Under the pieces are notes generated by a model. The model saw only the letters and a program-made list of their open reading frames with translations. It was not told where the DNA came from and searched no databases. A program made the translations under genes and the position numbers. From contig CAIKYX010000129.1 in the NCBI GenBank assembly GCA_903831745.1, positions 1 through 64,000 on the forward strand: a stretch of 64,000 bases of DNA, in the 5' to 3' direction. This stretch comes from Oligoflexia bacterium. Lineage in GTDB: Bacteria; Bdellovibrionota; UBA1018; CAIMNF01. Positions 16,613-32,911 of this stretch are shown piece after piece. Positions within the stretch are counted from its first letter, which is position 1, and every line of letters starts with the position of its first letter.

Positions 16613-16653
16613 GCTTTCATAAACCCCGTCTTTTCATGTAAATTGTAAGACAC

Positions 16654-17271
16654 ATGAAAACCTTACTTCTCTTTTCCCTACTCTTTTCCCTTCTCTTTTC
16701 GACCCGTAGCACCTTCGCACTCGACCTGCACTCGGGCGACGTGCTTCTTCAATCAATTCCTTGCTCGATTTGCACACTGATCGAAAAGGAAGAACATGCG
16801 CCCTATTCGCACGTGGGCGTAGTCCTGAACGAGGCCGGACAAACCTGGGTTATCAATGCGTGGGAACTCGTCGAGCGAATCAAACTTCAGGATTTTTTGG
16901 CACGAAGAAAACCCGGTGTGAAAACCCTGGTCAGACGCCCAGTTGGCATCGATGGCAAAGAACTGGTTTTTGATGATAAAAAACTGAATGATACTTTTCG
17001 CAAAACATTCTTAGGAAAAAGCTACGACTCCGCGTTTTTATGGGACAACACCGATACCAAGGGCGAACAGTATTATTGTTCAGAATTGGTCGCAAAATTT
17101 TTGAATCTCTTTATCCCAAAGGCAATCGAACCGAAAGCCATGCACTACACTTATCAACGTGACGGCTGGATCAAATATTTTCATGGGCAAAACCCACCTG
17201 ATGGAAAACTTGGAATCTCTCCAGGCGATCTTTCGCGCTCAAAGCTACTGAAAACCATCGGCGAAATCTAA
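16654..17271 (+). CDS. Secreted YiiX/C92-like (permuted NlpC/P60) hydrolase
   Basis: 205 residues with a signal peptide built from a short repeat (LLFSLLFSLLFS). The mature part has the order of permuted NlpC/P60 papain-fold enzymes of the YiiX/YebB type: SGDVLLQS near the start, HAPYSHVGVVL with the catalytic His, and later QYYCSELVAKFL with the nucleophile Cys. Such proteins are predicted amidases or peptidases acting on cell-wall peptides or lipids; the substrate is unknown. It may be co-transcribed with the repeat protein 41 bp upstream. No good Shine-Dalgarno precedes the ATG; TAAATT nine bases upstream could be a -10. Confidence 0.75.
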   Translation: MKTLLLFSLLFSLLFSTRSTFALDLHSGDVLLQSIPCSICTLIEKEEHAPYSHVGVVLNEAGQTWVINAWELVERIKLQDFLARRKPGVKTLVRRPVGIDGKELVFDDKKLNDTFRKTFLGKSYDSAFLWDNTDTKGEQYYCSELVAKFLNLFIPKAIEPKAMHYTYQRDGWIKYFHGQNPPDGKLGISPGDLSRSKLLKTIGEI

Positions 17272-17282
17272 GCAATTTTGCC

Positions 17283-17951
17283 TTAGCCTATTTCGTGCTT
17301 GAGCTGATCAAGAAAGCCCTGCAGGTAATCGGCTCGCTTTTTGGCCTCGATGCGCGCGGCTTCGGTACGAAAAGTTTCGGGCAGCTTCAAAAGCTTCGTA
17401 TAAAAGTGATCAACCGAATATTTGATGTCATCAAGCGGTCTCCGCTCGGCCCAAGGATCGGCTGGATCAAAAAGTTGCGCATTCATCGAAACGCCGGTTG
17501 CAATCACACGGTACAAACCGATTGCCCCGAGAGCCTCTAAACGATCCGCGTCTCGAAGGGCTTCACCCAAGAGACTCTTCGGAGTTCGGCCTGATGAATA
17601 GCTATGGTCTAAAATTGCGTCAGCAATCAAATCGATACGCACTGGCGAAAAACCACACAGCCACTCTCTGGCTTGTTCGCTGGATAATCTCGAACTCTCC
17701 TTTCGAAGCGGCGAGTTTTTGGCCACCGGAACGCAGTCATGCAAAAGGCCTGCAATCAGACAATTCTCAGTCTCTTGCGATGAAGGCTCGCGTTCATCAC
17801 GGATGAATACTTCTGCAGTATAAATCTTAAGCGTCTGCACTGCCACTCGAGTAATATGGGCGAAATCGTGAGCTGCATCGATTGCCGGCATCGACTCGAT
17901 ACACTGCCTAAGCCTGATCAAATCGGGGGTATCAAACAAATCCTGGTTCAC
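17283..17951 (-). CDS. HD-domain phosphohydrolase (YedJ-like)
   Basis: 222 residues from a GTG start with GGAG eight bases upstream. The metal-binding HD pattern is complete: AHDFAHITRV, LLHDCVP, a later ILDHSYSSG, and EALRDADRLEALGAIGLYRV. The last segment is characteristic of the YedJ group of predicted nucleotide or phosphoester hydrolases. The substrate is unknown. It starts 13 bp after the yhaM-like gene and is probably its operon partner; both are HD proteins, and yhaM acts on RNA ends. Confidence 0.82.
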   Translation of the reverse strand: MNQDLFDTPDLIRLRQCIESMPAIDAAHDFAHITRVAVQTLKIYTAEVFIRDEREPSSQETENCLIAGLLHDCVPVAKNSPLRKESSRLSSEQAREWLCGFSPVRIDLIADAILDHSYSSGRTPKSLLGEALRDADRLEALGAIGLYRVIATGVSMNAQLFDPADPWAERRPLDDIKYSVDHFYTKLLKLPETFRTEAARIEAKKRADYLQGFLDQLKHEIG

Positions 17952-17964
17952 GAATCAACTCCGA

Positions 17965-18969
17965 TCAGGTGGGATTTTTTCGTGCCCACTCTGGCTTGTA
18001 GAAATACCGCTCCATGTTTTTATTCAGAAGCGTCCACATGCCGAGTTGTGGATCGTTTTCGATAAATACTCTCATCGCGTTCACTTTAGAGTCGAGATCA
18101 TCGATCATGTGAACGATCATGGCTTCGATGCACGCCGGTTCTTTTGGAGATCCGTATTCCATTCGTCCGTGATGGGCAAGTACCATGTGTTTGGCCAAAA
18201 GCTTCTTTTCATTCGGAAAAGGCTCGCTTAAACGTCCAGGCTGGGCTTCGAGCCACTGAATTTTCTTTTCGATCAATTCGACACCCATCACCAAGTGACC
18301 GATCAGGCGGCCTTCGGTGGTATAGTCTGTTGTTTTTTCGAATTGGAGTTCCCAGATTTTGGCCAAGTCATGCAGGAACCCGCCGACAAATAGGAGGTCG
18401 CGGTTAACATGAGGCGCATAGTGTCCGGCCAAAAAATCGAGGGTTTTACAAATCGAGACCACGTGCTCGAGCAAGCCCACCGGATAGGAATGGTGCATGG
18501 CTTTGGCGGCCGGCGCTCGCTTAAATTTTGCGATGATCTCGGCATCGTCGACAAAAATCGATTCCATCAATGCCTTGTAGTGTGGATCTTTCATCGAAGC
18601 GATCAATGTGGTTACTTCTGCATAAAGTTTTTCGGGGTGCAAAAAAGTAGGTGGCAGATACTCATCGGCGTCGACTTCGTCTTCGCGAAGCACGATCAAA
18701 TCCTTAATGTGAATCTGCATGCGGTTATTAAAACTCTGGGCGTTACCCTCGATCTGCACAAACGTATCTTTTACCGCCTGCGCATTGAACCGAGGCACCT
18801 GATCAAAAATCCGGGCTTCGATATCGCCGGTTTTGTCAGTTAAAATGACATTCATATAAGGCTTACCCGTTTTTCCGGTCGCGACCGCACTGTACTTGAT
18901 GAGAAAAGGGCTAGAAACCCGATCCTGATCCTGAATCGACTTCGAAAACTGAGTTTTTGGGTATTTCAT
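17965..18969 (-). CDS. 3'-5' exoribonuclease YhaM family (OB fold plus HD domain)
   Basis: 334 residues from the ATG at 18969. The ORF-track extension to 19158 runs antisense to ygfZ and is rejected. Residues 20-95 form an OB fold (AVATGKTGKPYMNVILTDKTGDIEARIF). An HD domain follows with HHSYPVGLLEHVVSI, GGFLHDLAKIWE, HLVMGVELI, MVLAHHGRMEYG and HMIDDLDSKVNAM, the full ligand set of the YhaM/CBF1 group. These enzymes trim RNA or DNA 3' ends with manganese. TACTTT lies 6 nt before the start and no Shine-Dalgarno is present. It is divergent from ygfZ across 31 bp. Confidence 0.85.
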   Translation of the reverse strand: MKYPKTQFSKSIQDQDRVSSPFLIKYSAVATGKTGKPYMNVILTDKTGDIEARIFDQVPRFNAQAVKDTFVQIEGNAQSFNNRMQIHIKDLIVLREDEVDADEYLPPTFLHPEKLYAEVTTLIASMKDPHYKALMESIFVDDAEIIAKFKRAPAAKAMHHSYPVGLLEHVVSICKTLDFLAGHYAPHVNRDLLFVGGFLHDLAKIWELQFEKTTDYTTEGRLIGHLVMGVELIEKKIQWLEAQPGRLSEPFPNEKKLLAKHMVLAHHGRMEYGSPKEPACIEAMIVHMIDDLDSKVNAMRVFIENDPQLGMWTLLNKNMERYFYKPEWARKNPT

Positions 18970-18975
18970 AATTGA

Positions 18976-18981
18976 AAAGTA
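18976..18981 (-). promoter_or_regulatory. Candidate -10 box of yhaM (leaderless)
   Basis: TACTTT on the minus strand, exactly 6 nt from the ATG at 18969; the -35 is not clear. The same hexamer is used 7 nt before the DUF6311 gene at 35842. Confidence 0.3.
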
Positions 18982-19000
18982 ATGTACTCTAAAAAGCACC

Positions 19001-19648
19001 ATGAAACAAAGGGTTTTACTCTCAGGCAAAGACGCAGTCGACCTACTGCACCGCCTCAGTACGATCAATGTCCAAGGGTTGGCGCTCGACACTCCTACGC
19101 CCGCACTTCTGCTCAATCCACAGGCAAAAATCATCAGTTTTTTTACTGCCACGCTCAAGTCGGCAACTGAGATCGAAATCGAATTTCAAGAAAACTTTCT
19201 CGAAGTGCTCGATCAATACACCTTCGCAGAGCGCTATCAGATTCAACCCCTTCCATTGAAGGATGAAGCAATCCTTTCTGAAAAGGCCAGAATCGAGCAA
19301 CTCAGCGCCGCTATCGGAAAAGAATTTTTAGAAAATGGCCTCACGAACCCGCTCGAAGTGAATTTAGGCTCTGCCATTCACGACGGCAAAGGTTGTTATC
19401 CCGGCCAAGAGGTCATTGAAAAGATCATTTCACTCGGCTCTCCGGCCAAACGACTCGCTCTTGTCGAAGGAGCGAATGCTGACGAACTTCCCGCACTCTT
19501 GTTTGCAGAAAACGGAACAGAAGCCGGTACGCTCACTTCTTTTTTTGAAGATGTCGGGCTGGCAATTCTCAAACGCACGCATCTTACCCCAGGTTTAAAA
19601 TTAAAAACTAAAACAGGATCACTCACCGTAAAAAAGGTATCGTCATGA
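19001..19648 (+). CDS. ygfZ: Folate-binding protein YgfZ/GcvT-like
   Basis: 215 residues. KGCYPGQEVIEKI is the YgfZ signature, in which the conserved Cys and following GQE support iron-sulfur cluster enzyme maintenance with tetrahydrofolate. The N-terminal strand LLSGKDAVDLLHRLSTINV is typical of the GcvT-like fold. It is shorter than E. coli YgfZ (326) because the first domain is compact, which is common in other phyla. Its stop overlaps the start of the secreted protease (ATGA), so translation is coupled. That pairing with an exported protease has no obvious functional logic. Confidence 0.85.
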   Translation: MKQRVLLSGKDAVDLLHRLSTINVQGLALDTPTPALLLNPQAKIISFFTATLKSATEIEIEFQENFLEVLDQYTFAERYQIQPLPLKDEAILSEKARIEQLSAAIGKEFLENGLTNPLEVNLGSAIHDGKGCYPGQEVIEKIISLGSPAKRLALVEGANADELPALLFAENGTEAGTLTSFFEDVGLAILKRTHLTPGLKLKTKTGSLTVKKVSS

Positions 19649-22638
19649 AAAAATTCACCGCTCAAATTTTTGCACCCCTCCTTACCCTGCTCACCCTGAG
19701 CACATTCACAGCACCGCAGGCGCTCGCACAAAGCTCATTGGCTGGCATCAACCTAATCGACCTTGCCGGGTTGTCACCCTACACTTCGTATAAAACCTTC
19801 GAAACCCAGCATTTTACGATGATTTACGAAGAGGGTTATTTTGATTTTACCGAACGAGCCGCTGTTCATCTCGAGCACGCGCACGAAGTGTTGCAGCCCA
19901 TTTTGAAATGGACTCCACGCGGAAAAACCACAATTTTAGTGACCGGAAATTCGGATGAAGAAAACGGGTTGACCATGCCGGCTCTTCGAGTAGGTATCGT
20001 TTTGATTGCCACTCCGCCCGACGCCTGGTCAGAACTATCGTACACCGATGACTGGATCAAGCTTTTGGTGTTTCACGAATACACTCATATGCTGAATGTC
20101 GACGCCACGACCGAATGGATGGAAGCCCTTCGCTGGGTTTTCGGTGACGTCATTCGACCGAACAGCCTTTGGCCGCGCTGGATGCTTGAAGGCTTGGCCG
20201 TATATTATGAAACGAGAACATCTCAAACTGGCCGGGGACGAAGCCCCTATTATGACTCGATCGTGCGTGCTTATCTGAATGAGGGCAAACTGAGCACTCA
20301 GGACGAAAAAGCGATGCGCTTAGATCGCGTCAATGGCAACTACCCTTATTTTCCGGGCGGAGCGATCGCGTATCTTTTTGGATACCATCTTTGGAATCAA
20401 TTTTCGAAAATCGCAACCGAATCTCAAATGGGCGATTACTCGATGAATTCATCACAACGTATTCCATTCTTTATTGAAGGAAATCTCGAGAACGTCACGC
20501 ACCAACACTGGGTCGATCTTTGGAATTCATTTGTCAAAGAAAGTAGTACTCGCCTGGGTGGCCAGATTACCCAGATCAAAAACGAAGGAATCACTCCTTC
20601 GACACAAATTACCCATGCGGGTTATTCGGCGGTGGGAGGGGCACTTTCGCCCGATGGCCAGTGGATCGCGTATACTCAGACGACGACCGAACGCAGACAA
20701 GGGCTTTACCTTCGAAACCTAAAAGACGGTAAAGAATCGTGGGTAGATGACAAGTCTTCGGGCGTAGGCATGAGCTTTACACCCGATTCGCGATACCTGG
20801 TGTATAGCGGAGTCGAACTCTCTAATTCGTACAACAGTTTTTCGGATTTGTTCGTTTACGATCTGAAACGAAATCGCAATCGGCAGATCACTCATGGTCT
20901 GCGCATCAAAGAACCTGCGCTATCGCCCGATGGAACTCACGTGGCGTTTATTCAAAATGAACATGCGACCATGACCCTGAAATCGGCACGCATCAGCTGG
21001 AACGAAGATGGAGACACTTCATTTAACACCATCCGCAATGCCTATTCAGCGTCGAAATTCGCCATTCTCGGAAACCCCCAGTACCTCGATCGCGAAAAGA
21101 TCGTATTCTCGCTTCAGGAAACCGGAAATGCTTTTTCGGATCTCGTGCAAGTCGACTTCGATGGGCAAAATTTTAAAACCCTTTTTCATGACGGAAAAAT
21201 GAATCGTTTTCCGCTTCGAGCAGGAACCACAACCGAAGCCATTTATTTTGTTTCAGATAAAAATGGAATTGAAAATCTGTATTCTCTCGATCCTTTTACT
21301 CATGATACCAAACGAGTGACCAATGTCATCACTGGCCTAACCCTGCCCTTTTCGCGTCCCGATGCTTCGACTCTTTTTGCAAGCGTGATGACTTCAGACG
21401 GCTATGAGATCGTTCAATTCGATAAATCGGCGCTCGGTACGAATCTTTCATCTAAAAAAATCGCAGAACCGTCGGCTCCCGAAGCCTTAGCTTCGGCACT
21501 TCAGTCTCCTGATCTGGGCATTAAAGAAAGTAATTCGAAGCCGTATTCAGCTTGGGGCAGTCTTTTACCTCGAGAATGGGCTCCACTCGCTTATGCCAAT
21601 AGCCGCACCAACTCGGGCACTACGCTCGGGGGTTTGATCTTAGGTTTTGATTCTACCGGTAAGAACGAATACTCGATGCTTGGTCAGTACAATCTCAAAC
21701 CCAAGACATTTGACGGTACATTTAATTACACCTATTACGGGTTTCGTCCGCTGATTAACCTGAGCGCTTCTTCATCGACTACCGATATCGCGTCGGATGC
21801 GGCCCAGAGCCAATACAATCGGCACTATGAAACCTTGCTTGGACTCGATTATCCGATTTTTTGGACCCATAGCCGACTTCGCACCGGAGTCTATGGTTTT
21901 GTCGACTGGAACAAAACTTACGATATTTATTCGAAGCAAGAAATCGCATCGAGCAATTTTGAATATGCGAATCGCAATGTTCCGGGAGTTGGCGCGTACG
22001 TAAACTTTAGCGACACCGAGGGATCGATTCTTTCATTCATGCCAGAACGGGGAAGCTCACTGACACTCGAAGGCGAAGACCGTGTGAATCTCGATCACTA
22101 TTCGCTGATCAAATACTTGGCCGAAGTAAAACACTATTTTAAAGTCGCAAGCCATTCAGTATTAGTACCACGCGGAGTGTTTTTGGGTTCGTCCCACACC
22201 AGCGGTTATGACAATGGATATGCGATTCTTCAAGGAAAACGCACGACCGATCTTTCCGACACCGGAGTGCATTCGAGCCTCAGCAATATCGGTATCCGAG
22301 GTTACTCCAACTTATTACAACCTACCCGCCGTGCTGCGATCGGAAGTATGGATTTTCATTTTCCGTTGATCAAGGCTCTGTCGGGCTTGGGTGATACCGC
22401 TCCGGGGTTTTTGTCACAGCTTCACGGCTTTGTGTTCGGCGAATCCGGATTCATTCCGAAGTATATTTACCACGACAATCTTTTTCTGCCTTCATACGGC
22501 GGCGGAGTAACGCTCGATACTTCAATCTTACTTTATGTTCCGGTATCATTTACGCTTCAAGTTCAAAGCGGCACGAATAAGGACTTCGGCGGTGACACTC
22601 AGGAGTTCTTTAATATGACACTGGGTTCGTTCTACTAG
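19645..22638 (+). CDS. Large exported HExxH metalloprotease with propeller-like repeats and barrel-like C-terminus
   Basis: 997 residues with signal peptide (ending PQALA). A gluzincin-type zinc site lies at VFHEYTHMLN near residue 145, with a downstream Glu in MLEGLAVYYE as probable third ligand. The middle third holds TolB/PD40-like repeats (ALSPDGQWIAYT, SFTPDSRYLVYS, ALSPDGTHVAFI), expected to form a beta propeller. The last 300 residues alternate Tyr, Gly and hydrophobic residues and end in Phe-Tyr (MTLGSFY), as in outer-membrane barrels. The likely picture is a surface-anchored protease whose barrel holds it in the outer membrane; that part is inference. The gene overlaps ygfZ by 4 bp upstream and the DUF2752 gene by 4 bp downstream. 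Confidence 0.8.
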   Translation: MKKFTAQIFAPLLTLLTLSTFTAPQALAQSSLAGINLIDLAGLSPYTSYKTFETQHFTMIYEEGYFDFTERAAVHLEHAHEVLQPILKWTPRGKTTILVTGNSDEENGLTMPALRVGIVLIATPPDAWSELSYTDDWIKLLVFHEYTHMLNVDATTEWMEALRWVFGDVIRPNSLWPRWMLEGLAVYYETRTSQTGRGRSPYYDSIVRAYLNEGKLSTQDEKAMRLDRVNGNYPYFPGGAIAYLFGYHLWNQFSKIATESQMGDYSMNSSQRIPFFIEGNLENVTHQHWVDLWNSFVKESSTRLGGQITQIKNEGITPSTQITHAGYSAVGGALSPDGQWIAYTQTTTERRQGLYLRNLKDGKESWVDDKSSGVGMSFTPDSRYLVYSGVELSNSYNSFSDLFVYDLKRNRNRQITHGLRIKEPALSPDGTHVAFIQNEHATMTLKSARISWNEDGDTSFNTIRNAYSASKFAILGNPQYLDREKIVFSLQETGNAFSDLVQVDFDGQNFKTLFHDGKMNRFPLRAGTTTEAIYFVSDKNGIENLYSLDPFTHDTKRVTNVITGLTLPFSRPDASTLFASVMTSDGYEIVQFDKSALGTNLSSKKIAEPSAPEALASALQSPDLGIKESNSKPYSAWGSLLPREWAPLAYANSRTNSGTTLGGLILGFDSTGKNEYSMLGQYNLKPKTFDGTFNYTYYGFRPLINLSASSSTTDIASDAAQSQYNRHYETLLGLDYPIFWTHSRLRTGVYGFVDWNKTYDIYSKQEIASSNFEYANRNVPGVGAYVNFSDTEGSILSFMPERGSSLTLEGEDRVNLDHYSLIKYLAEVKHYFKVASHSVLVPRGVFLGSSHTSGYDNGYAILQGKRTTDLSDTGVHSSLSNIGIRGYSNLLQPTRRAAIGSMDFHFPLIKALSGLGDTAPGFLSQLHGFVFGESGFIPKYIYHDNLFLPSYGGGVTLDTSILLYVPVSFTLQVQSGTNKDFGGDTQEFFNMTLGSFY

Positions 22639-23004
22639 AGATTTCTCATTGCAGTATAAATCAGCGCTATTCCGATCAAAACCCAGAGAAGGGTCTGTTT
22701 TTTTGCATGGGAAAGCGCACTCACCTTGCCGCGCACCGGCACTGATACAATCGCTATTGCCATCACGGGTAGACCAAAAATATTTTCGTGAAACGAAAGG
22801 GCCCACTCCCCTCGAAAAGCCGCTATCCACGAATGGGTCATGCCACAAAATGCACATCGAAGTCCGATCAGAGACTTGAGCGGACACTTCAGTGGTGCAT
22901 GATCGAGAAAAGTTTCAATTTCATTCCATGAAAAATGATTGGCAAAAAAAATCAGCAAACTTCCGACAACTATCACGAAAAATGCCCACACCCCATTTAT
23001 CCGA

Positions 23005-23015
<11 letters not shown>
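22635..23015 (-). CDS. DUF2752 family small membrane protein
   Basis: 126 residues with three hydrophobic helices and the DUF2752 core [42 protein letters not shown], quoted here only in pieces: [21 protein letters not shown]. The family is usually a small inner-membrane protein with a Cys-rich loop; function unknown. Translation starts at a GTG (23015) inside the end of the third Thr-Gly paralog gene (11-bp overlap), making it the last cistron of that operon. That placement suggests a role in handling or exporting the large Cys-rich proteins, perhaps redox-related because of the paired cysteines. That role is inference. Confidence 0.8.
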
Positions 23016-25656
<2,641 letters not shown>

Positions 25657-25664
25657 ATCATTCC

Positions 25665-28364
<2,700 letters not shown>

Positions 28365-28371
28365 TTCATCC

Positions 28372-30699
28372 TCAATAAACACAATATCCGTTCGACCAGG
28401 TGGTTCCTGCCGGGCACGTACTCGCGCCTACCGGAAACAAGCGTTGTAAATTCAAAGTCGGAATCACCGTTCCATCCACCACCGTATCGACCGTCGGAAG
28501 TCTCAACATTCCGGCGATATCGGCATACTGCATGATCATCAAATGAATTTTGATCGAATTCGAATTCACGCATTTAACCTGGCCATCAGACGGAAATGTA
28601 ATGCTTGTCTGAAATGCTGGTAACTGCGGACTCGCCTGACACGAATACTGGGCAGCTGCCAAGACCACCACCGGACACTGCAGGTAATCGGTCGAAGTAC
28701 TTGGAAATCCTTTACCCAAGGTGGTGGTAGTTACAGCAGTCAGACTATTACCTGTCGGAAGAGTCGGAAAAGTCGCCGGAGTTTTAAAGATGAAATCTCC
28801 AGGAATCGGCGCACTACCACCCGAAGAAACCGAGTCTTGCTGTGCACTCATGATCATCGGGTTAATTTTGATATTGGGAATCGCACCGCCAAACTCAGTG
28901 AACTGCGAACAACGCCGGCCTTCTAGAGTGTAAAACCCGGTTTGAGCCTGAAAACCTGAATAAAGAAGAAGCGCATTCGGTTGACTACCATCCTGCGCAG
29001 AATCAGTCGACGTCCAGAGATCCCAAAAAGTAGCGTAGCTAGTAGTCGAATTTTGCGCGCAATCATATCGAGGCGGACTGGTGGTCGCTACAGGCGAACT
29101 TTCAGAATTCATACAGCACGCGAGTTTTTTATTGATGACATCCGTCCACGCAAGTGTTCCTGGCATTTTTGAAGTCGAATCACACTCGTGCGCAGAGCGA
29201 ATCGAACTCAGCACACATTGAGGGGTTGATCCGCCGCTATAAACATAGGGATAAGCACAACGCCAGATCTTACGCGTGTACGTCTGGGTCATATTAAAAT
29301 TCGATGCTCGCGGAAGTAAAATTTTAGTAACGACGTGCCCGGTCGAATCCATGACTTCGGGAGTGATCACCAAACCTGCATCGGTTGCTGGATTAAAAGC
29401 CGCAAGCACCACATGCGGATCATTAATGACCGGAACACAGTGGGTTCCGCCCATGGCAGCGCCCGTGGTTTGATAAGATGGATCGTTCAGAGCCGGAACT
29501 TCATTGATATTCGGACACCCGCATTTTGAAGTCGGCGTACTCGCTCCGTATTCGGTTCCGAGTCGACCATCTACTGTAGCACTCTTATCGATCGCAACCG
29601 GTCCGTAATTCACAAAACCGGGCGGCGGAGTACTACCCGGATAAACGCCAACCTGTGCAGCAACTGCATCGTAGGTATCAGGATAAAAAAGTGAAATGCC
29701 CGAACCATCCGGAAATTGCGAAATAGAAGTTTGTACCGATGTGCCGGTCGAAGTCGTCGTCGGACCTGCTCGCGGAGAATCGTAAGTTGAAAGACACGCA
29801 CAGTGAGCCAGACTAGAATATTCATAAAGAGGCACAGTCGCGCTTGATGAATAATAATAAGGTTCGGGTGACGTATAGCCACTGGCAATCGGAAACCAAT
29901 TGATACCCGGATTACCTGAATCAAGCGGTACCATACTCGATGCCGTGCTGAGCGTGGCGTAACTTCCATCGGCGGTTACCGGAAAACGATTGATCCCACA
30001 AACCGGATAAACATTTGCAAGCGGTGCAGGAGCATAAACTCCATCGGCATTCGGGTCATAATAATATTCAGAACCCGAGGCGGTGCTGAGTGTAGGAAGA
30101 TCCGGACGACAAGACGCCGGTGTTGTTCCCGGTAGTGGCGAATATTTCGGCGGACATGGAAGATTGTTTACGCAGGTCGAGCCGGTTCCGGTGGTAGTGC
30201 CCGAACTGGTGCCAGTACCTGTTCCGGAACAATTAGTGACGTCATAAGACCAATTACAATCAGAAGCACCAATTGCCCCACTACTTCGTAAACAATAAAT
30301 CGGTGATATCGAGCGAGGAGGACTAGTACAATTTGTCGAAGAACCCGTCGACTGCTGGCAAGCGCCGTACGGAGCTGGACACACGGTTCCTGAACCAGAC
30401 ACAGTACAAGTACTTGATGTGCTCCAAAGGCAAAAAGGAGTCGTTCCGGCGCCCGCTAAAGTATAGGTAGGACTTAAGCAAGTGGCGTAAGCATTCGGGT
30501 CATTTCCAATGATATTGGTGCAGGTAATGGTGTCATTGTTCGCTTCGACGGTGGCGCCAGCCCCAGGAGGACCAAACGCTGTTGGATTCGGCAAACAACA
30601 ATTCACGGTAAATGCACGCGCAGACGGACTCACACTGACTCCTACGAGTAGTGTAAAAAATACAAAAAAAGTGCGAATGACCCCTTGTTTTGAAAACAT
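28372..30699 (-). CDS. Giant secreted Cys-rich protein with short Thr-Gly linker, paralog 1
   Basis: 775 residues if the ATG at 30699 is used. The ORF track uses a TTG at 30714 behind AAGGGG, and the choice is uncertain. A signal peptide ([19 protein letters not shown]) precedes only two Cys/Trp modules (one fewer than its paralogs) and a short linker ([15 protein letters not shown]). It then has the shared body: [81 protein letters not shown] and a final CPAGTTW...CVY. As first gene of the operon and the simplest version it may be closest to the ancestral form. It is divergent from the sigma-54 activator across about 210 bp. Confidence 0.68.
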   Translation of the reverse strand: MFSKQGVIRTFFVFFTLLVGVSVSPSARAFTVNCCLPNPTAFGPPGAGATVEANNDTITCTNIIGNDPNAYATCLSPTYTLAGAGTTPFCLWSTSSTCTVSGSGTVCPAPYGACQQSTGSSTNCTSPPRSISPIYCLRSSGAIGASDCNWSYDVTNCSGTGTGTSSGTTTGTGSTCVNNLPCPPKYSPLPGTTPASCRPDLPTLSTASGSEYYYDPNADGVYAPAPLANVYPVCGINRFPVTADGSYATLSTASSMVPLDSGNPGINWFPIASGYTSPEPYYYSSSATVPLYEYSSLAHCACLSTYDSPRAGPTTTSTGTSVQTSISQFPDGSGISLFYPDTYDAVAAQVGVYPGSTPPPGFVNYGPVAIDKSATVDGRLGTEYGASTPTSKCGCPNINEVPALNDPSYQTTGAAMGGTHCVPVINDPHVVLAAFNPATDAGLVITPEVMDSTGHVVTKILLPRASNFNMTQTYTRKIWRCAYPYVYSGGSTPQCVLSSIRSAHECDSTSKMPGTLAWTDVINKKLACCMNSESSPVATTSPPRYDCAQNSTTSYATFWDLWTSTDSAQDGSQPNALLLYSGFQAQTGFYTLEGRRCSQFTEFGGAIPNIKINPMIMSAQQDSVSSGGSAPIPGDFIFKTPATFPTLPTGNSLTAVTTTTLGKGFPSTSTDYLQCPVVVLAAAQYSCQASPQLPAFQTSITFPSDGQVKCVNSNSIKIHLMIMQYADIAGMLRLPTVDTVVDGTVIPTLNLQRLFPVGASTCPAGTTWSNGYCVY
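30182..30226 (-). repeat. Short Thr-Gly coding repeat (paralog 1)
   Basis: Degenerate version of the six-base repeat seen in paralogs 2 and 3; it encodes GTGTGT with Ser interruptions. Confidence 0.6.
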
Positions 30700-30849
30700 C
30701 CCCAAACGTTTCAACCCCTTATTTAAATTCTAGGCGGGTCGGTTGAAAAAATCTCGAAAATTCTTCTCAAGTACTCGAAAAACCATGATTTTCATTAAAT
30801 AAAACGGCTTTCGTTGACTGAAAATAGACTTTTTTCATCAATTTTAACA

Positions 30850-30878
30850 TTGCATTTTTTACACACTTGCTATAGAAT
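30850..30878 (+). promoter_or_regulatory. Candidate promoter of the sigma-54 activator gene
   Basis: TTGCAT, 17-bp spacer, TAGAAT, 46 bp upstream of the ATG at 30925. It lies in the 210-bp intergenic region shared with the divergent Thr-Gly operon. I saw no TGGC-N8-TGC sigma-54 site in this region. Confidence 0.45.
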
Positions 30879-30924
30879 ACGTCACGTCCTCCGGTAAACC
30901 GAGAAATAGGGAAAAAAGAAGAGA

Positions 30925-32337
<1,413 letters not shown>

Positions 32338-32354
32338 GCAATCTTTAGGAGACG

Positions 32355-32864
32355 ATGACCATGGCCCCAAAAACCACAAAACCAAGCCCGAAAACAACCC
32401 CAAATAAGAAAACGGACAAAATGCCAGAAAAAGCGAAAAAGACTGCTGCCCTGACGAAAACCAAAAAAGCTGTTGCTGCAAAACCTGCAGTAGCGGCGAA
32501 ATCGGCCAAAAAGGCAGAGCCAAAAGTCAAACTCGCGATTGTGGATAAAAAATCCGCCAAACTAGAGATCAAAGCAACCGAGCTTAAAGCCGGTGAAGCG
32601 ACTGACGAAGACGAAGAAGAGCTTGAAGCGACTTCTAGCAGTTCAAGTGGCGCCGCTTCTGCAGGCCTGGCCATGGCAGCCGTTTCTGCCGACAGCGCAG
32701 CCAGCTCTCTTAAAAATTTCCGCCATCATCCGGACATCGAGAATTTTTATCGTTTCATCTATGAAAACGATCTTCGCTACGAAGCACTCGAGATCATCGA
32801 TTTGATCGCGACCCAGCGTGAAACCACGCAGGCAGTTCGTGCGGCAAAAGCGAAATCTCACTGA
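32355..32864 (+). CDS. Lys/Ala-rich histone-tail-like protein
   Basis: 169 residues behind a good TAGGAG. Residues 1-70 are Lys/Ala/Pro/Thr-rich with KKA and AKK repeats, like histone H1 tails or AlgP-type bacterial proteins. An acidic patch (TDEDEEELEA) and a Ser run follow. The last 55 residues form a compact predicted helical region with NFRHHPDIENFYRFIYENDLRYEALEII. The basic tail suggests DNA or RNA binding. The C-terminal module looks conserved rather than disordered, but I do not recognise it. It sits 17 bp after the sigma-54 activator and is probably co-transcribed. Confidence 0.6.
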   Translation: MTMAPKTTKPSPKTTPNKKTDKMPEKAKKTAALTKTKKAVAAKPAVAAKSAKKAEPKVKLAIVDKKSAKLEIKATELKAGEATDEDEEELEATSSSSSGAASAGLAMAAVSADSAASSLKNFRHHPDIENFYRFIYENDLRYEALEIIDLIATQRETTQAVRAAKAKSH

Positions 32865-32899
32865 TCCATTAAAAATTCGGACATTGCATAAATTTTGGT

Positions 32900-32905
32900 T
32901 ATTCT
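32900..32905 (+). promoter_or_regulatory. Candidate -10 box of the 32912 gene (leaderless)
   Basis: TATTCT, 6 nt (GTTCAG) before the GTG at 32912; a weak TTCGGA lies 18 bp upstream. No Shine-Dalgarno. Confidence 0.35.
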
Positions 32906-32911
32906 GTTCAG

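Noticed and set aside
18970-19158. N-terminal extension of the yhaM ORF
   Set aside because: It runs antisense to ygfZ and has no family similarity; the ATG at 18969 has a -10 box 6 nt upstream.
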